Below are positions 21,381 to 30,517 of a stretch of 64,000 nucleotides of DNA, one piece after another. The notes under the pieces were generated by a model. That model had not been told where the DNA came from, did no database searches, and saw only the letters and a program-made list of their open reading frames with translations. Positions within the stretch are counted from its first letter, which is position 1; each line of letters starts with the position of its first letter. The position numbers and the translations under genes are program-made. The stretch spans positions 1 through 64,000 of the forward strand of contig NZ_CADIJL010000016.1 of NCBI RefSeq assembly GCF_902859695.1, read 5' to 3'. Source of the DNA: Achromobacter ruhlandii (GTDB lineage: Bacteria > Pseudomonadota > Gammaproteobacteria > Burkholderiales > Burkholderiaceae_B).

Positions 21381-22174
21381 ATGGCAAAAAATCGAAAGAC
21401 GTTTATGACGCAGAAGGCCAAAGCAACCTCCTCAACTTCGACCCCGCCAAGCTGACCCTCGTCACCGACGAAAATGGCCCGCTCCACGACGCACGTGTCC
21501 ATCTGCCGGTGGACGAAGCGCTGGCCCGCAATATCGACTACCAAGGCGTGCAGGAACCCATCGCAGTCTCCAAGAATCCCGAGACCGGCGAAACCGAGGT
21601 GGTGTTCGGGCGCCAACGCGTCAAGGCTGCCCGACTTGCCAACGAATGGCGGCACCACCGCGGCGAGCCCGAGCGACAAATTCCGGCAGTCGTGTACCCA
21701 GGGAAGTGGCAATCAGCTCTGGACGCCATCGCCAGCGAGAACGAAGCCCGCACGGCCGACAGTCCGCTCGGCCGCGCCGAGAAAATGCGTCGGCACCTGG
21801 CACTGGGCAAAGGTGAAGACCAGATTGCCGTCATCTACAACTGCAGCGTCGCCACGGTACGCGACACGCTGGTCCTGCTGGATAGCCCCAAGGTCGTGCA
21901 GGATGCCATCGAGGCCGGGCAAATCACCCTTACCCATGCCAAAGCCCTGGCGAAGCTCAATCCAGAAGATCAGCGCGCCAAGGTGGCCGAACTGGTCGCA
22001 GCTGGCAAGGACGCGACGCCCCACCAGCGCAACCGCCAGCAGGCCGCAGTCATGGGCGAGCGCCCCCGCGTGAAATCCCGCAAACAAATCCTGGCGGCGC
22101 TGGAGCTGGCGCAGGGAGACTACGCTGCGGCTTTGCGCTGGGTGCTAGGGGCAGAAGACGGTGCCATAGCATAA
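21381..22174 (+). pseudogene. ParB-like protein, copy 2, frameshifted near the start
   Basis: Close copy of the protein at 10362 (for example NIDYQGVQEPIAVSKNPETG, then GKGEDQIAVIYNCSVATVRD). The natural ATG at 21381 is followed by GCA and six A in all after the C; a seventh A would put MAKKSKDVYDAEGQSNLLNF in frame with the rest. As it stands the frame breaks after three codons. Translation could begin at ATG 21509, giving 221 residues with part of the ParB domain missing, or slippage on the A-run could restore the frame. A sequencing error is also possible. Confidence 0.6.
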
Positions 22175-22207
22175 TCCCTGTTCGCTGGCACCCATATCCC
22201 GTAGGGA

Positions 22208-22849
22208 TTAGGCAGTGGAGCTGACCTCTCGCTTTAGCAACTGATAGCCGCTCTCCGATAACGACTCAATCAGCGGCATTGCAACTTTAATTCCCTGTTG
22301 CATGAATTGGACAACCTCAAGTCGCCCCGCCCGAGTCTCTAGCGCTTCATCCACCGCAAAGCTCACCATTGGGTGCAATTGCGAAATAACAAGTGCCATT
22401 TCGTGGGCAAGCGATTCCCTTAGTGGAAGGAGTTGTTTGGGCGCGGGCAAGTCTGCCATTCGGTAAGCGTCCTGAATATCGGATATGACTGCCCTTATGT
22501 CTTTGACACTCAGATCAACTTTTTCCACACCATCGATGGTGTTGGAACATTCGATGAGCACGGCATGGAAGCCTGCCAATCTTGGATAGGCCTCGCCAAT
22601 CACAAGTACAGCCTCCGCGTATCGCTCCATACGCTGCGTCCGATACTGCCAACTAGCAATGGCGACGGCGGCGACCGTGGCTCCGACAGTACCAATCGCG
22701 GTCATAGCCGCAAGCAAGCTGACGTTTGCCAGCGCCCCGGTTCTATCGCGCCAACTCCAGCCAAATACAAACCCAGCAATTGCAGTTGCTGCTGCCACGG
22801 CTACCCAGAAGACCGTTAATCGCCAGTCTTCGAACTTCACATCTTTCAT
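22208..22849 (-). CDS. Two-helix membrane protein, 213 residues, paralogue B
   Basis: ATG start behind a G-rich ribosome site. Helices at about residues 12-30 (VFWVAVAAATAIAGFVFGW) and 43-65 (LLAAMTAIGTVGATVAAVAI) are followed by a helical cytoplasmic domain that begins WQYRTQRMERYAEAVLVIGE. This matches the plan of the protein at 20623-21264, including equal length. The two flank the ParB-like copy on the minus strand. A likely membrane sensor or superinfection-exclusion protein by context only. Confidence 0.6.
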   Translation of the reverse strand: MKDVKFEDWRLTVFWVAVAAATAIAGFVFGWSWRDRTGALANVSLLAAMTAIGTVGATVAAVAIASWQYRTQRMERYAEAVLVIGEAYPRLAGFHAVLIECSNTIDGVEKVDLSVKDIRAVISDIQDAYRMADLPAPKQLLPLRESLAHEMALVISQLHPMVSFAVDEALETRAGRLEVVQFMQQGIKVAMPLIESLSESGYQLLKREVSSTA

Positions 22850-22919
22850 ATCGCCCCCCCTCGCGGGCGCCCTCTCTGGCGCAATCGCGATCGTATCTCA
22901 TTGAGCAGGAGCCATTTAT

Positions 22920-23183
22920 ATGAACCGTAGCCGCAACATCGGCGGTGTGGCCAAGGGAATCAAGGAGTATTCCCTGCGCGTGACCGTGCCGATTCCCTTT
23001 GACGATGACATCAAGTGGGCCGAAATCTTCGGCGCGACCATCACGGTGTTTCCGTCCTCGCCCGGCGGCAAGCGCGAAACCTACCTGGACTGCTGCACGT
23101 CCGAAGTTGGCAAGCAATACACGGTCGACAACGAAGCGCGCCGTACCCTCACCATGTTCGCCGTCAAGAAGGTGGATGAATGA
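22920..23183 (+). CDS. Phage protein before the tail assembly chaperone
   Basis: An 87-residue protein (MNRSRNIGGVAKGIKEYSLR onward) coupled by ATGA to the next gene. Strand-rich, with YSLRVTVPIPFDDDIKWAEI and a short RRTLTMFAVKKVDE end. Tail-tube or tail-completion genes are usual here, but I cannot match a family. Starts 70 bases from the divergent membrane-protein gene. Confidence 0.55.
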   Translation: MNRSRNIGGVAKGIKEYSLRVTVPIPFDDDIKWAEIFGATITVFPSSPGGKRETYLDCCTSEVGKQYTVDNEARRTLTMFAVKKVDE

Positions 23184-23599
23184 CCAATGCCAACCATCAA
23201 GCGCAGACGCGCGCTGTCACGCAACCGGACAAGGAAGTCCTGGCTACCGGCACGCTGGTCTACGGCGTGCCGTACCAAGGCCGCCGGCACTACAACTTCG
23301 CTATGCGCCTGCCGACCATGGGCGACAACATCGACGCGCTGGAGACCCACCCGGACGCATCGGTCGCGCGCATCGACTTGGCCATGTTCGCCGCGTGCAT
23401 GCAGCGCCTGGGTGACATCCCCGAGGATGACATCACCTTTGAGCTGCTGGCCACGATGGTCCCCACGGACCTGGACGTGATCTATGCGGAGATGAGCGAG
23501 GCAAAAAAAAGCTGCTGTTGCCGAACGTCGCCTGCGAACCTTCCGAAAACTCATCCTCGTCCTCGGAAAACACGGCATCTCAGAGGACCGCGTCCGTAG
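23180..23599 (+). CDS. Phage tail assembly chaperone (G-type frame)
   Basis: Residues about 15-110 fit the Mu gp41-like tail assembly chaperone pattern: FAMRLPTMGDNIDALE, then ARIDLAMFAACMQRLGDIPE, DDITFELLATMVPTDLDVIY. At codon 108 the mRNA has eight A followed by GCT; in the zero frame the protein degrades to SCCCRTSPANLPKTHPRP and ends at 23599. In tail assembly genes a fraction of ribosomes shift here to make a longer GT-type form; see the following entry. These chaperones coat the tape measure protein during tail building. Confidence 0.6.
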   Translation: MTNANHQAQTRAVTQPDKEVLATGTLVYGVPYQGRRHYNFAMRLPTMGDNIDALETHPDASVARIDLAMFAACMQRLGDIPEDDITFELLATMVPTDLDVIYAEMSEAKKSCCCRTSPANLPKTHPRPRKTRHLRGPRP

Positions 23600-23771
23600 C
23601 CTGACCTTTGAACAGGTGCAAGGCTACCTGGAATCCCAGGCTGAACTGAACGGGACAGCCAGGGATTCCGGCAATTCGACCACTCGCCGCATCGTCAGCC
23701 AGCGGCGTATCAAACCCAAGAAGCGGGGCAGACCGACGCACGCCGCCAGGTCGTCGTCGCAGACCATGTAG
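23508..23771 (+). CDS. T-type extension of the tail assembly chaperone, reached by frameshift
   Basis: After the A8 run the +1 (equivalently -2) frame reads KAAVAERRLRTFRKLILVLG, KHGISEDRVRSLTFEQVQGY LESQAEL and ends RRIKPKKRGRPTHAARSSSQ TM at a TAG (23769-23771), just before the tape-measure start. It has natural helical composition and no start codon of its own: a TGA sits at 23493 in this frame. It should be made only as a fusion to the upstream chaperone. The alternative explanation is a one-base insertion in a former A7 run. Confidence 0.5.
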   Translation, partial: KAAVAERRLRTFRKLILVLGKHGISEDRVRSLTFEQVQGYLESQAELNGTARDSGNSTTRRIVSQRRIKPKKRGRPTHAARSSSQTM

Positions 23772-23784
23772 CAAGAGGTCCACC

Positions 23785-23893
23785 GTGTCCAATACCAACA
23801 TGAAGGCTGCCCTTGAGATCGTCGTCAGCGACCGGGGCAGCCGTGACGCCGCTCAGGCTGTATCCGCTGTTGCGCAGAAGAAGCAGGAGGCTG
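23785..23893 (+). pseudogene. Tape measure protein, first 36 codons only
   Basis: A GTG behind GAGG starts SNTNMKAALEIVVSDRGSRD AAQAVSAVAQKKQEAG, the look of a tape-measure N-terminus and in the right place after the chaperone. At about 23893 the sequence passes into an integrase gene in reverse, so the remainder of this normally very long gene is gone. Confidence 0.5.
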
Positions 23894-24208
23894 GTCGAAA
23901 CCCCAGTCCTTGCGAATCACCTTGTAGACATGTGACAGGAAGGCCATGCGCCGCGCCACGGTGGCCGGCGCTCGGTCCTTGAGCCATTCGTCGCGCAACT
24001 CCGTCAGGTCGGAGCTACGGATGCGGTCGACCGGGCGGATGGCCAGGCGCGTGGCGCGCCAGATACGCGCGATGGATTTACGCGCGATGGATTGTTCGGA
24101 GACGTGGCCCTTCTTGGTGGCGGAAACCTCGGCCAGATAGCACGTGAGCGCGTCGGCAAGGGTCGGGGCGGGCTTTCGGCGAGGCTGACGGCGGGACCAG
24201 GGTTTCAT
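23894..24208 (-). pseudogene. Phage integrase, N-terminal fragment
   Basis: About 105 residues from MKPWSRRQPRRKPAPTLADA to MAFLSHVYKVIRKDWGFDQP show the core-binding domain of a tyrosine recombinase (LADALTCYLAEVSATKKGHV, then RTSDLTELRDEW-like spacing in IRSSDLTELRDEWLKDRAPA). The catalytic domain is missing; the frame runs into reversed tape-measure sequence. It lies 319 bases from the 3' end of a tRNA gene, the usual place for the integrase of an element inserted in that tRNA. Confidence 0.7.
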
Positions 24209-24467
24209 GGCTCGGCAGGGGCGTTATAACCGGGCAGTATCCCCGATTTACCGCCCCAGCCGCAGGCCGGGTTGAGGGCCAAGGTGGTGGGGGGATGCCT
24301 GCCTTGCCCCCTGATCGCGCGTCCTGGGGCGTTTTGGCGGGTCTCAGCGGTATCAAATGACGCACCGATCCGTCTCAAACGACGCGCCGCGCTACAGTAC
24401 GCCCACCTTGCCCCGACGCACCTGGCCGCACACGCTGAGACGGTCACGTTTTGGTCACAGCGGGCGG

Positions 24468-24500
24468 CAGAAACGAAACAGCCGCCATTGCTGGCGGCTG
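24468..24500 (-). terminator. Terminator behind the tRNA gene
   Basis: CAGCCGCCA and TGGCGGCTG pair around a four-base loop (24479-24500). On the minus strand TTTCGTTTC follows. It lies 28 bases after the CCA end of the tRNA and should end the tRNA transcript. Confidence 0.6.
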
Positions 24501-24527
24501 TAAATACCTGATTTACCGGGTATTTTT

Positions 24528-24606
<79 letters not shown>

Positions 24607-24613
24607 AGGAAAC

Positions 24614-26881
24614 TTATTGCCCTTCCAGGAAGCTCTTCAGCTTGTCGGCCCGGCTCGGGTGACGCAGCTTGCGCAGCGCTTTAGCCTCTATTTGGCGGAT
24701 GCGCTCACGCGTGACGTCGAACTGCTTGCCCACTTCTTCCAGGGTCTGGTCGGTGCTCATTTCGATACCGAAACGCATGCGCAGCACCTTGGCTTCCCGC
24801 GGGGTCAGGGAGTCTAGCACTTCCTTGACCACGTCGCGCATGGAACCATGCAGCGCGGCGTCCGAAGGCGCCAGGGTCGAGGTGTCCTCGATGAAATCGC
24901 CCAGGTGCGAGTCGTCGTCGTCGCCGATCGGCGTTTCCATGGAGATCGGCTCCTTGGCGATCTTCAGGATCTTGCGGATCTTGTCCTCGGGCATGTCCAT
25001 CTTCTGCGCCAGGGTCGCGGGATCCGGCTCGGCGCCGGTTTCCTGCAGGATCTGGCGGCTGATCCGGTTCATCTTGTTGATCGTTTCGATCATGTGGACC
25101 GGAATACGGATGGTGCGCGCCTGGTCGGCGATGGAGCGGGTGATGGCCTGACGGATCCACCACGTCGCGTAGGTCGAGAACTTGTAGCCGCGACGGTACT
25201 CGAACTTGTCCACCGCCTTCATCAGGCCGATGTTGCCTTCCTGGATCAGGTCCAGGAACTGCAGGCCACGGTTCGTGTACTTCTTGGCGATCGAGATCAC
25301 CAGGCGCAGGTTGGCCTCGGTCATTTCGCGCTTGGCCTTGCGGGCCTTGGCTTCGCCAGTGGCCATGCGCTTGTTGACGTCCTTGAGGTCCTTGAGCGGC
25401 AGCACCACGCGGGTCTGCAGGTCGATCAGCTTCTGCTGCAGTTCCTGCACGGCGGGGATCTGGCGCTCCAGCGTTTCGGCGTACGGATGGCCGGCGGCCA
25501 CTTCGTCGACGACCCACTGCAGATTGGTTTCGTTGCCCGGGAACACCTTGATGAAATGCGTGCGCGGCATGCCGGCACGGTCCACACACGTGTGCAGGAC
25601 GGCGCGCTCGAGCTGGCGCACTTCTTCCACCTGGTTGCGCAGCGTGTCGGCCAGCTTCTCGACCATCTTGGCGGTGAAGCGGATGCCCATCAGTTCGTTC
25701 TGGATCGACTCCTGCGCGCGCACGTAGACGTCCGACTTGTAGCCGTCCTTTTCGTACGACAGGCGCATCTTGTCGAACTGCTTGCCGACCTCGTCGAATT
25801 TGGCCAACGCCTTCACGCGCAGGTCTTCCAGCTGCTTGCTGGACATGCCGCCAGCGGGGCCGTCATCGCTCTCGTCTTCATCGGCGGTGACGCCGGCGCC
25901 GGCATACTCTTCGCCGTCTTCCGGATCGACCAGGCCGTCGACCACTTCGTCGATCTGCGCCTGGCCTTCACGCACGCGCATGACGTGAGCGAGGATTTCG
26001 TTGATGGTGGTCGGGCAGGCCGAGATGGCCATGACCATGTGCTTCAGGCCGTCTTCGATGCGCTTGGCGATCTCGATTTCGCCCTCGCGCGTCAGCAGTT
26101 CCACCGAGCCCATTTCGCGCATGTACATACGCACGGGGTCGGTGGTGCGGCCGAAGTCGGAGTCCACGGTGGTCAGCGCGGCTTCGGCTTCGTCTTCGAC
26201 GTCATCGTCGTTGGACGCAACCGGCGCGTTTTCGCTCATCAGCAGCGTTTCGGCATCGGGCGCCTGGTCATAGACCGCGATGCCCATGTCGCTGAACGTG
26301 CTGATGATGCCGTCGATGGCTTCGGCGTCGACCAGGTCATCAGGCAGATGGTCGTTGATTTCGCCGTAGGTCAGGTAGCCGCGATCCTTGCCCAGCTTGA
26401 TCAGCTGCTTGAGGCGGTTGCGGCGGGCTTCGTATTCTTCGGCCGAGACGGGGCCGCGGGCGATCAGATCCTTGGGATCCGCCTTGCCGCGCTTGCCACC
26501 GCGCTTGGGCGGCTTCAGGTCCGGCAGGACCTCGCCTTCGCCGTCCATGGTGTCGTCGAAACCGTCGGAATCGTTGTTGGCGTTCTTGGCCGGGCGACCC
26601 GGGCGGCGGCCGCTGGGGGCCGGACGCGCGCTGCCGACCAGATCGGCCAGCTTGTCCTCGGCCTTCTTGGCACGCGCCTTGGTCACCTTCTCGGGCTTGT
26701 CTGCCGCCGCCGTCTTGGCAGCCGCCTTCTTGGCGGCCGTCTTAGCGGCAGGCTTGGCGACCTTCACCGCCGTCTTGGCGGGCGCTTTTTCCGCCGCCAT
26801 GCTGACGACACGCTTGGCCTTGGTGGCCTGGGTGTCGGTCGCATCAATTGCAGAGGAGGATTTGCCGGTGGATTTGGTCAT
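24614..26881 (-). CDS. rpoD: RNA polymerase primary sigma factor (sigma-70)
   Basis: A 755-residue sigma-70 from ATG 26881 ([20 protein letters not shown]) with a GGAAG site. A lysine/alanine-rich tail (about residues 35-80, repeats such as [15 protein letters not shown]) and an acidic stretch precede region 1.1 ([20 protein letters not shown]). Region 1.2 begins [20 protein letters not shown]. Region 2 has [20 protein letters not shown] and [20 protein letters not shown]; region 4.2 has [20 protein letters not shown]. It directs housekeeping transcription. It follows dnaG in the rpsU-dnaG-rpoD block with an 856-base gap that may carry its own promoter. Confidence 0.97.
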   Translation of the reverse strand: MTKSTGKSSSAIDATDTQATKAKRVVSMAAEKAPAKTAVKVAKPAAKTAAKKAAAKTAAADKPEKVTKARAKKAEDKLADLVGSARPAPSGRRPGRPAKNANNDSDGFDDTMDGEGEVLPDLKPPKRGGKRGKADPKDLIARGPVSAEEYEARRNRLKQLIKLGKDRGYLTYGEINDHLPDDLVDAEAIDGIISTFSDMGIAVYDQAPDAETLLMSENAPVASNDDDVEDEAEAALTTVDSDFGRTTDPVRMYMREMGSVELLTREGEIEIAKRIEDGLKHMVMAISACPTTINEILAHVMRVREGQAQIDEVVDGLVDPEDGEEYAGAGVTADEDESDDGPAGGMSSKQLEDLRVKALAKFDEVGKQFDKMRLSYEKDGYKSDVYVRAQESIQNELMGIRFTAKMVEKLADTLRNQVEEVRQLERAVLHTCVDRAGMPRTHFIKVFPGNETNLQWVVDEVAAGHPYAETLERQIPAVQELQQKLIDLQTRVVLPLKDLKDVNKRMATGEAKARKAKREMTEANLRLVISIAKKYTNRGLQFLDLIQEGNIGLMKAVDKFEYRRGYKFSTYATWWIRQAITRSIADQARTIRIPVHMIETINKMNRISRQILQETGAEPDPATLAQKMDMPEDKIRKILKIAKEPISMETPIGDDDDSHLGDFIEDTSTLAPSDAALHGSMRDVVKEVLDSLTPREAKVLRMRFGIEMSTDQTLEEVGKQFDVTRERIRQIEAKALRKLRHPSRADKLKSFLEGQ

Positions 26882-27737
26882 AGTCGCTTCCGTGGTCGTC
26901 GCAACCCGTTCGGGCATGTGCACCGCATGAAACCGCTGCCGGGCAAAGGCCCATCGCGGCATCCATGCGGGTAAAACTGGTGAATCGGCGGAAGCCCTGC
27001 GGCTGCGTTGTTCGCGGCACAAGCTCTTGCGAGCCCGCCTGGCGTCATTGCGGTCCGTGACCGGCTGAACGCCTGGCGTGCATGGTTTCATCCAGCCGCG
27101 GACTCCCGGCATCGAGGGGGGCTGTCTGCCTATAAATAGGCGTTGCTTGCCTGGCGGGCCTTGCCCTTGGCAGCTAAATAGACACAGCACCCAAACCTCA
27201 GACGCGACGCGAAGATAACCGCCGCCGAACTGCGTGATTCACCACTCAGCTATAGTAATTAACTATGTAACAAATTTGATGCGCACGTCCGCTTTTTTTC
27301 GCGCTGGCGCTCGGGGCTTATCCACCCCAGACCGACCCGTTCAACCGGTATCCGCCTTGCCCGCCAGCCCGGCATCGCTTCAGCCGACCTGCCCATCAAA
27401 CCCTAAAACTATTAGATTCCAGCAGCGGAAATAGATTCCGTCCGCCGTTCTTTTTCCTGCCGCTTGCGCAATCGTTTTCGCGCAACCGTGCCCCAACACT
27501 GGCGCGATAACGAAGGATTCATCGCAATACCGCGCCTGCGCGCCTACAAATACCGCGCCTACGCGCCCTGCATCCCGCCGGCACAGATTCAAGGCCGATT
27601 CATTCAACCGGCTTTCAGCCTGCATTCAACATCGCGGGATCCTGGCGCCGACAGGTCATCGCCATACAGCCAACAACTACCGCCACAAAACGGTTTGCGG
27701 CAATGCCGCGGCGGGAAAACCCTTGATTTTACCGCAT
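26882..27737. other. Long gene-free gap between dnaG and rpoD
   Basis: No convincing gene is present: short frames on both strands have poor composition and no ribosome sites. The part around 27,240-27,300 is AT-rich for this chromosome and is the best place for an rpoD promoter, but I could not fix clear -35 and -10 boxes. The rpoD frame is open upstream to 27190, but that extension does not look like sigma factor. Confidence 0.5.
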
Positions 27738-29801
27738 TTAGCGTATGCCGGCACCTTTGAGCACCAGCATCCGGCTCGACAGCTCCAGGTAGCGCTTGCG
27801 CGCCTCCTCGGTTGCCAGGCCGGCCGCGGCCAGCTTGGCCATTTCCGCCTTCGCCGAATCGAATTCGATGCGCCGCAGCGCATCGTCCCATTCGGTTTGC
27901 GGATCCGGCAGATCTTCCTGGGACAAAATGTCGACCCGCAGCCCCTTGAGCACTGTCGCAAGATCCGAGTCCGGCTCGGCCGCTTCCAGCAGGGCGCCCA
28001 CATGGCGCGCACCGCTGGATTGGGCCAGCATGATCAGATCCCTTACCAGTCCTAGATGGGGGCCGTGGTCGATGACTTCAAGCTGCTGGTCGCCCATCGA
28101 GTCGACCAGTTCCGGGTGGGCCAGCAACAGACTCAACAGGCGCTTGGCCAGCGAAGGCATGGTGCGGCGCCCTTCGAAGCCGCCGACGTCATCGCGCCTG
28201 CCCTTCCAGTTGCCCTTGCCGCCTTTCCAGTCGCTTTTGCCCTTCCAGTCGCTCTTGCCCTTCCAATCGCCCTTGCCTTTCCAGTCCTGCTTGCCACCGC
28301 CGCCACTCCAGCCGCCCGATTCGCCGCCTGGCGACGAGAATTGGCCATAGTCCACGTACTCGCCATCGTCGGCGGGAATGTCGTGGAAATCGTGGCCTGC
28401 GAAGTCGTAGCCGCCTTCGTGTGGCACGCTACCCTCTTGCGGCGCCGGTGCGCCGGCGATGCCCGCCTCGCCCGCGGCCGGCTTGGCCGGCGCGCCGAAC
28501 GGCTTGGCGGGTTGCTGCGCCAGCACCTGCGCCATTTCCTCCGGCGTCAGCTGCACCAGCTTGGCCATCTCGCGTTCGATCTGCACGCGCAGCGCGCATT
28601 CCGGAATCGACGCCAGCAGGGGCTTGGCCTCATGCAGGCAGCTGGCGCGCCCTTCGGCTTCGTCCATGTTATGGCGCGATGCCAGCTCGTCCAGCAGGAA
28701 GCGCGACAACGCCACCGCCTCGCCCAGGCAAGCACGGAACGCTTCGGCGCCCAGTTCGCGCACATACGAATCCGGGTCATGCTCGGTTGGCAGGAACAGG
28801 AAGCGGATGGCGATGTCGTCGCGCAGCACCGGCAGGCACGCCTGCAGCGCGCGCCACGCGGCCCGGCGGCCGGCGCCATCACCGTCGAAGCTGAAGATCA
28901 CCTTGTCGCTGGTGCGCAGCAGCTTCTTGACGTGATCCGGGGTGGTCGCGGTGCCTAGCGTGGCAACGGCATTGGCGATACCCTGCTGCGCCAGGCCGAC
29001 CACATCCATGTAGCCTTCGACCACGATGACCTGACCTTCCTGGCGGATCGCCTGACGCGCTTCCCACAGCCCGTACAGCTCCTGACCCTTGGAAAACAGC
29101 GGGGTCTCGGGCGAATTCAGGTACTTGGGCTCGCCCTTGCCGATGATGCGGCCGCCAAAGCCGATCAGGCTGCCGCGCGCATTGCGGATCGGGAACATGA
29201 TCCGTTCGCGGAAGCGGTCGTAGCGCCGGCCGTCCTCGGACTCGATGACCAGGCCCGACTCCACCAGGGTCGGATCTTCGTAATTCGGAAAAACCTGCGA
29301 CAGCCCATGCCGGTCCGTGCCGGACCAGCCCAGGCCGAAATGCGCCGCGATCTCGCCGGTCAGGCCACGTTGCTTCAGATAGCGGATCGCGGCGGGCGAT
29401 GCGCGCAACTGCTTCAGATAATGGGCTTGAGCGGCGTCCAGCACCTGCGTATGGCGGGACTCCTCGGCCTTGCGGCGCGCGGTTTCCTGCTGCTGGCGGG
29501 GACTGCGATTTTCTTCGGGGACCGTCATTCCCGCCGAAGCCGCGAGCGTGCGCACGGCCTCGGGGAAACTGGCGCCCGTATGTTCCATCAGGAAGGTGAT
29601 GGCACTGCCGTGGGCGCCGCAACCGAAGCAGTGATAGAACTGCTTGGTGGGACTGACAGTGAACGACGGACTTTTTTCGTTATGAAAGGGGCACAGGCCA
29701 AGCAAGTTGGCCCCACCCTTTCGCAACTGCACGTATCGCCCGACAACATCGACAACGTCGACCCGGGCGAGTAGTTCCTGGATGAATGATTCTGGAATCA
29801 A
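27738..29801 (-). CDS. dnaG: DNA primase
   Basis: A 687-residue primase. The zinc-binding domain has GLCPFHNEKSPSFTVSPTKQ then YHCFGCGAHG. The catalytic core has FGGRIIGKGEPKYLNSPETP and the Toprim segment GQVIVVEGYMDVVGLAQQGI. It makes RNA primers for replication and contacts the DnaB helicase through its C-terminal domain (about residues 555-687). Between core and C-terminal domain lies an unusual linker of about 110 residues with several WKGK repeats (about residues 500-535). It follows rpsU after 19 bases. Confidence 0.96.
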   Translation of the reverse strand: MIPESFIQELLARVDVVDVVGRYVQLRKGGANLLGLCPFHNEKSPSFTVSPTKQFYHCFGCGAHGSAITFLMEHTGASFPEAVRTLAASAGMTVPEENRSPRQQQETARRKAEESRHTQVLDAAQAHYLKQLRASPAAIRYLKQRGLTGEIAAHFGLGWSGTDRHGLSQVFPNYEDPTLVESGLVIESEDGRRYDRFRERIMFPIRNARGSLIGFGGRIIGKGEPKYLNSPETPLFSKGQELYGLWEARQAIRQEGQVIVVEGYMDVVGLAQQGIANAVATLGTATTPDHVKKLLRTSDKVIFSFDGDGAGRRAAWRALQACLPVLRDDIAIRFLFLPTEHDPDSYVRELGAEAFRACLGEAVALSRFLLDELASRHNMDEAEGRASCLHEAKPLLASIPECALRVQIEREMAKLVQLTPEEMAQVLAQQPAKPFGAPAKPAAGEAGIAGAPAPQEGSVPHEGGYDFAGHDFHDIPADDGEYVDYGQFSSPGGESGGWSGGGGKQDWKGKGDWKGKSDWKGKSDWKGGKGNWKGRRDDVGGFEGRRTMPSLAKRLLSLLLAHPELVDSMGDQQLEVIDHGPHLGLVRDLIMLAQSSGARHVGALLEAAEPDSDLATVLKGLRVDILSQEDLPDPQTEWDDALRRIEFDSAKAEMAKLAAAGLATEEARKRYLELSSRMLVLKGAGIR

Positions 29802-29820
29802 TAGATTCGGGAATCAGAAA

Positions 29821-30033
29821 TCAATACAGGCGCGGGGGCAGTTGCTGGCTACGGATGCGCTTGTAGTGGCGCTTCACAGCGGCGGCGTGCTTGCGCTTGC
29901 GCTCGGCCGTGGGCTTCTCATAGAACTCGCGCGAGCGCAGTTCGGTGAGCAAACCGGTCTTTTCGATGGTGCGCTTGAAGCGACGCAGAGCGGCTTCAAA
30001 CGGTTCGTTTTCCTTCAGTCGAACGATAGGCAT
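29821..30033 (-). CDS. rpsU: Ribosomal protein bS21
   Basis: A 70-residue basic protein, [20 protein letters not shown] then [20 protein letters not shown], matching S21 along its whole length. I chose the ATG at 30033 because the ten extra upstream residues are not part of the family. It is the first gene of the rpsU-dnaG-rpoD macromolecular synthesis block and acts in translation initiation on the 30S subunit. Confidence 0.95.
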   Translation of the reverse strand: MPIVRLKENEPFEAALRRFKRTIEKTGLLTELRSREFYEKPTAERKRKHAAAVKRHYKRIRSQQLPPRLY

Positions 30034-30517
30034 AAAGTGATTGGCCTGCTTGTAGGGTAACAAAAGTTGATGACAAACCTGGCTTGCTTACCAGCAACGC
30101 CACGTGGTTCCGGACGGCGAACCGCCTGTAAGCTCAGGCCGCAGACTACGCACGCAACAATAGTAATCGCGCATGCTGTCCGGACCAAGAGTTCAAGAGC
30201 CCCGCGCACAGGATTCCCTGCCCGCCGACCCCTTCGCTTCCAGGCGCCAGCGCCAAGAGCCTTGCAGCGCTAAAGTCCTAAAATCGGCTGGCTCTAGGGC
30301 CGGCTGGCTGCTGACTGGCAAAAGTCTCCAGGGCCGGTTGCGTTACCCAAAGACTACCTAAAGAGTAACAAGCCAAGTTCGGTTTAGCGATAACCAGCGA
30401 TTCTAGCATGGTCATGGCTATTTTGACTACCGGGGGAACAGTCTGGCACCCTGCCCTCGCACGATCGTGCCGCGCATGGGCGGCGGGGATCGCCAGACCA
30501 TCCGTCCCCCTATGATT
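30034..30517. other. Gene-free region upstream of rpsU
   Basis: No supported gene. It must hold the promoter of the rpsU-dnaG-rpoD block, transcribed leftward, and the end of the phosphoribosyltransferase transcript. I could not define the promoter boxes with confidence. Confidence 0.45.

Noticed and set aside
22172-22210. Inverted repeat TAATCCCT / AGGGATTA between the ParB-like copy and the membrane-protein gene
   Set aside because: Arms are 23 bases apart and no T-run follows, so it is a weak terminator candidate; noted but not called.
24848-26974. 708-codon plus-strand frame
   Set aside because: Antisense of rpoD, which has every sigma-70 region intact.
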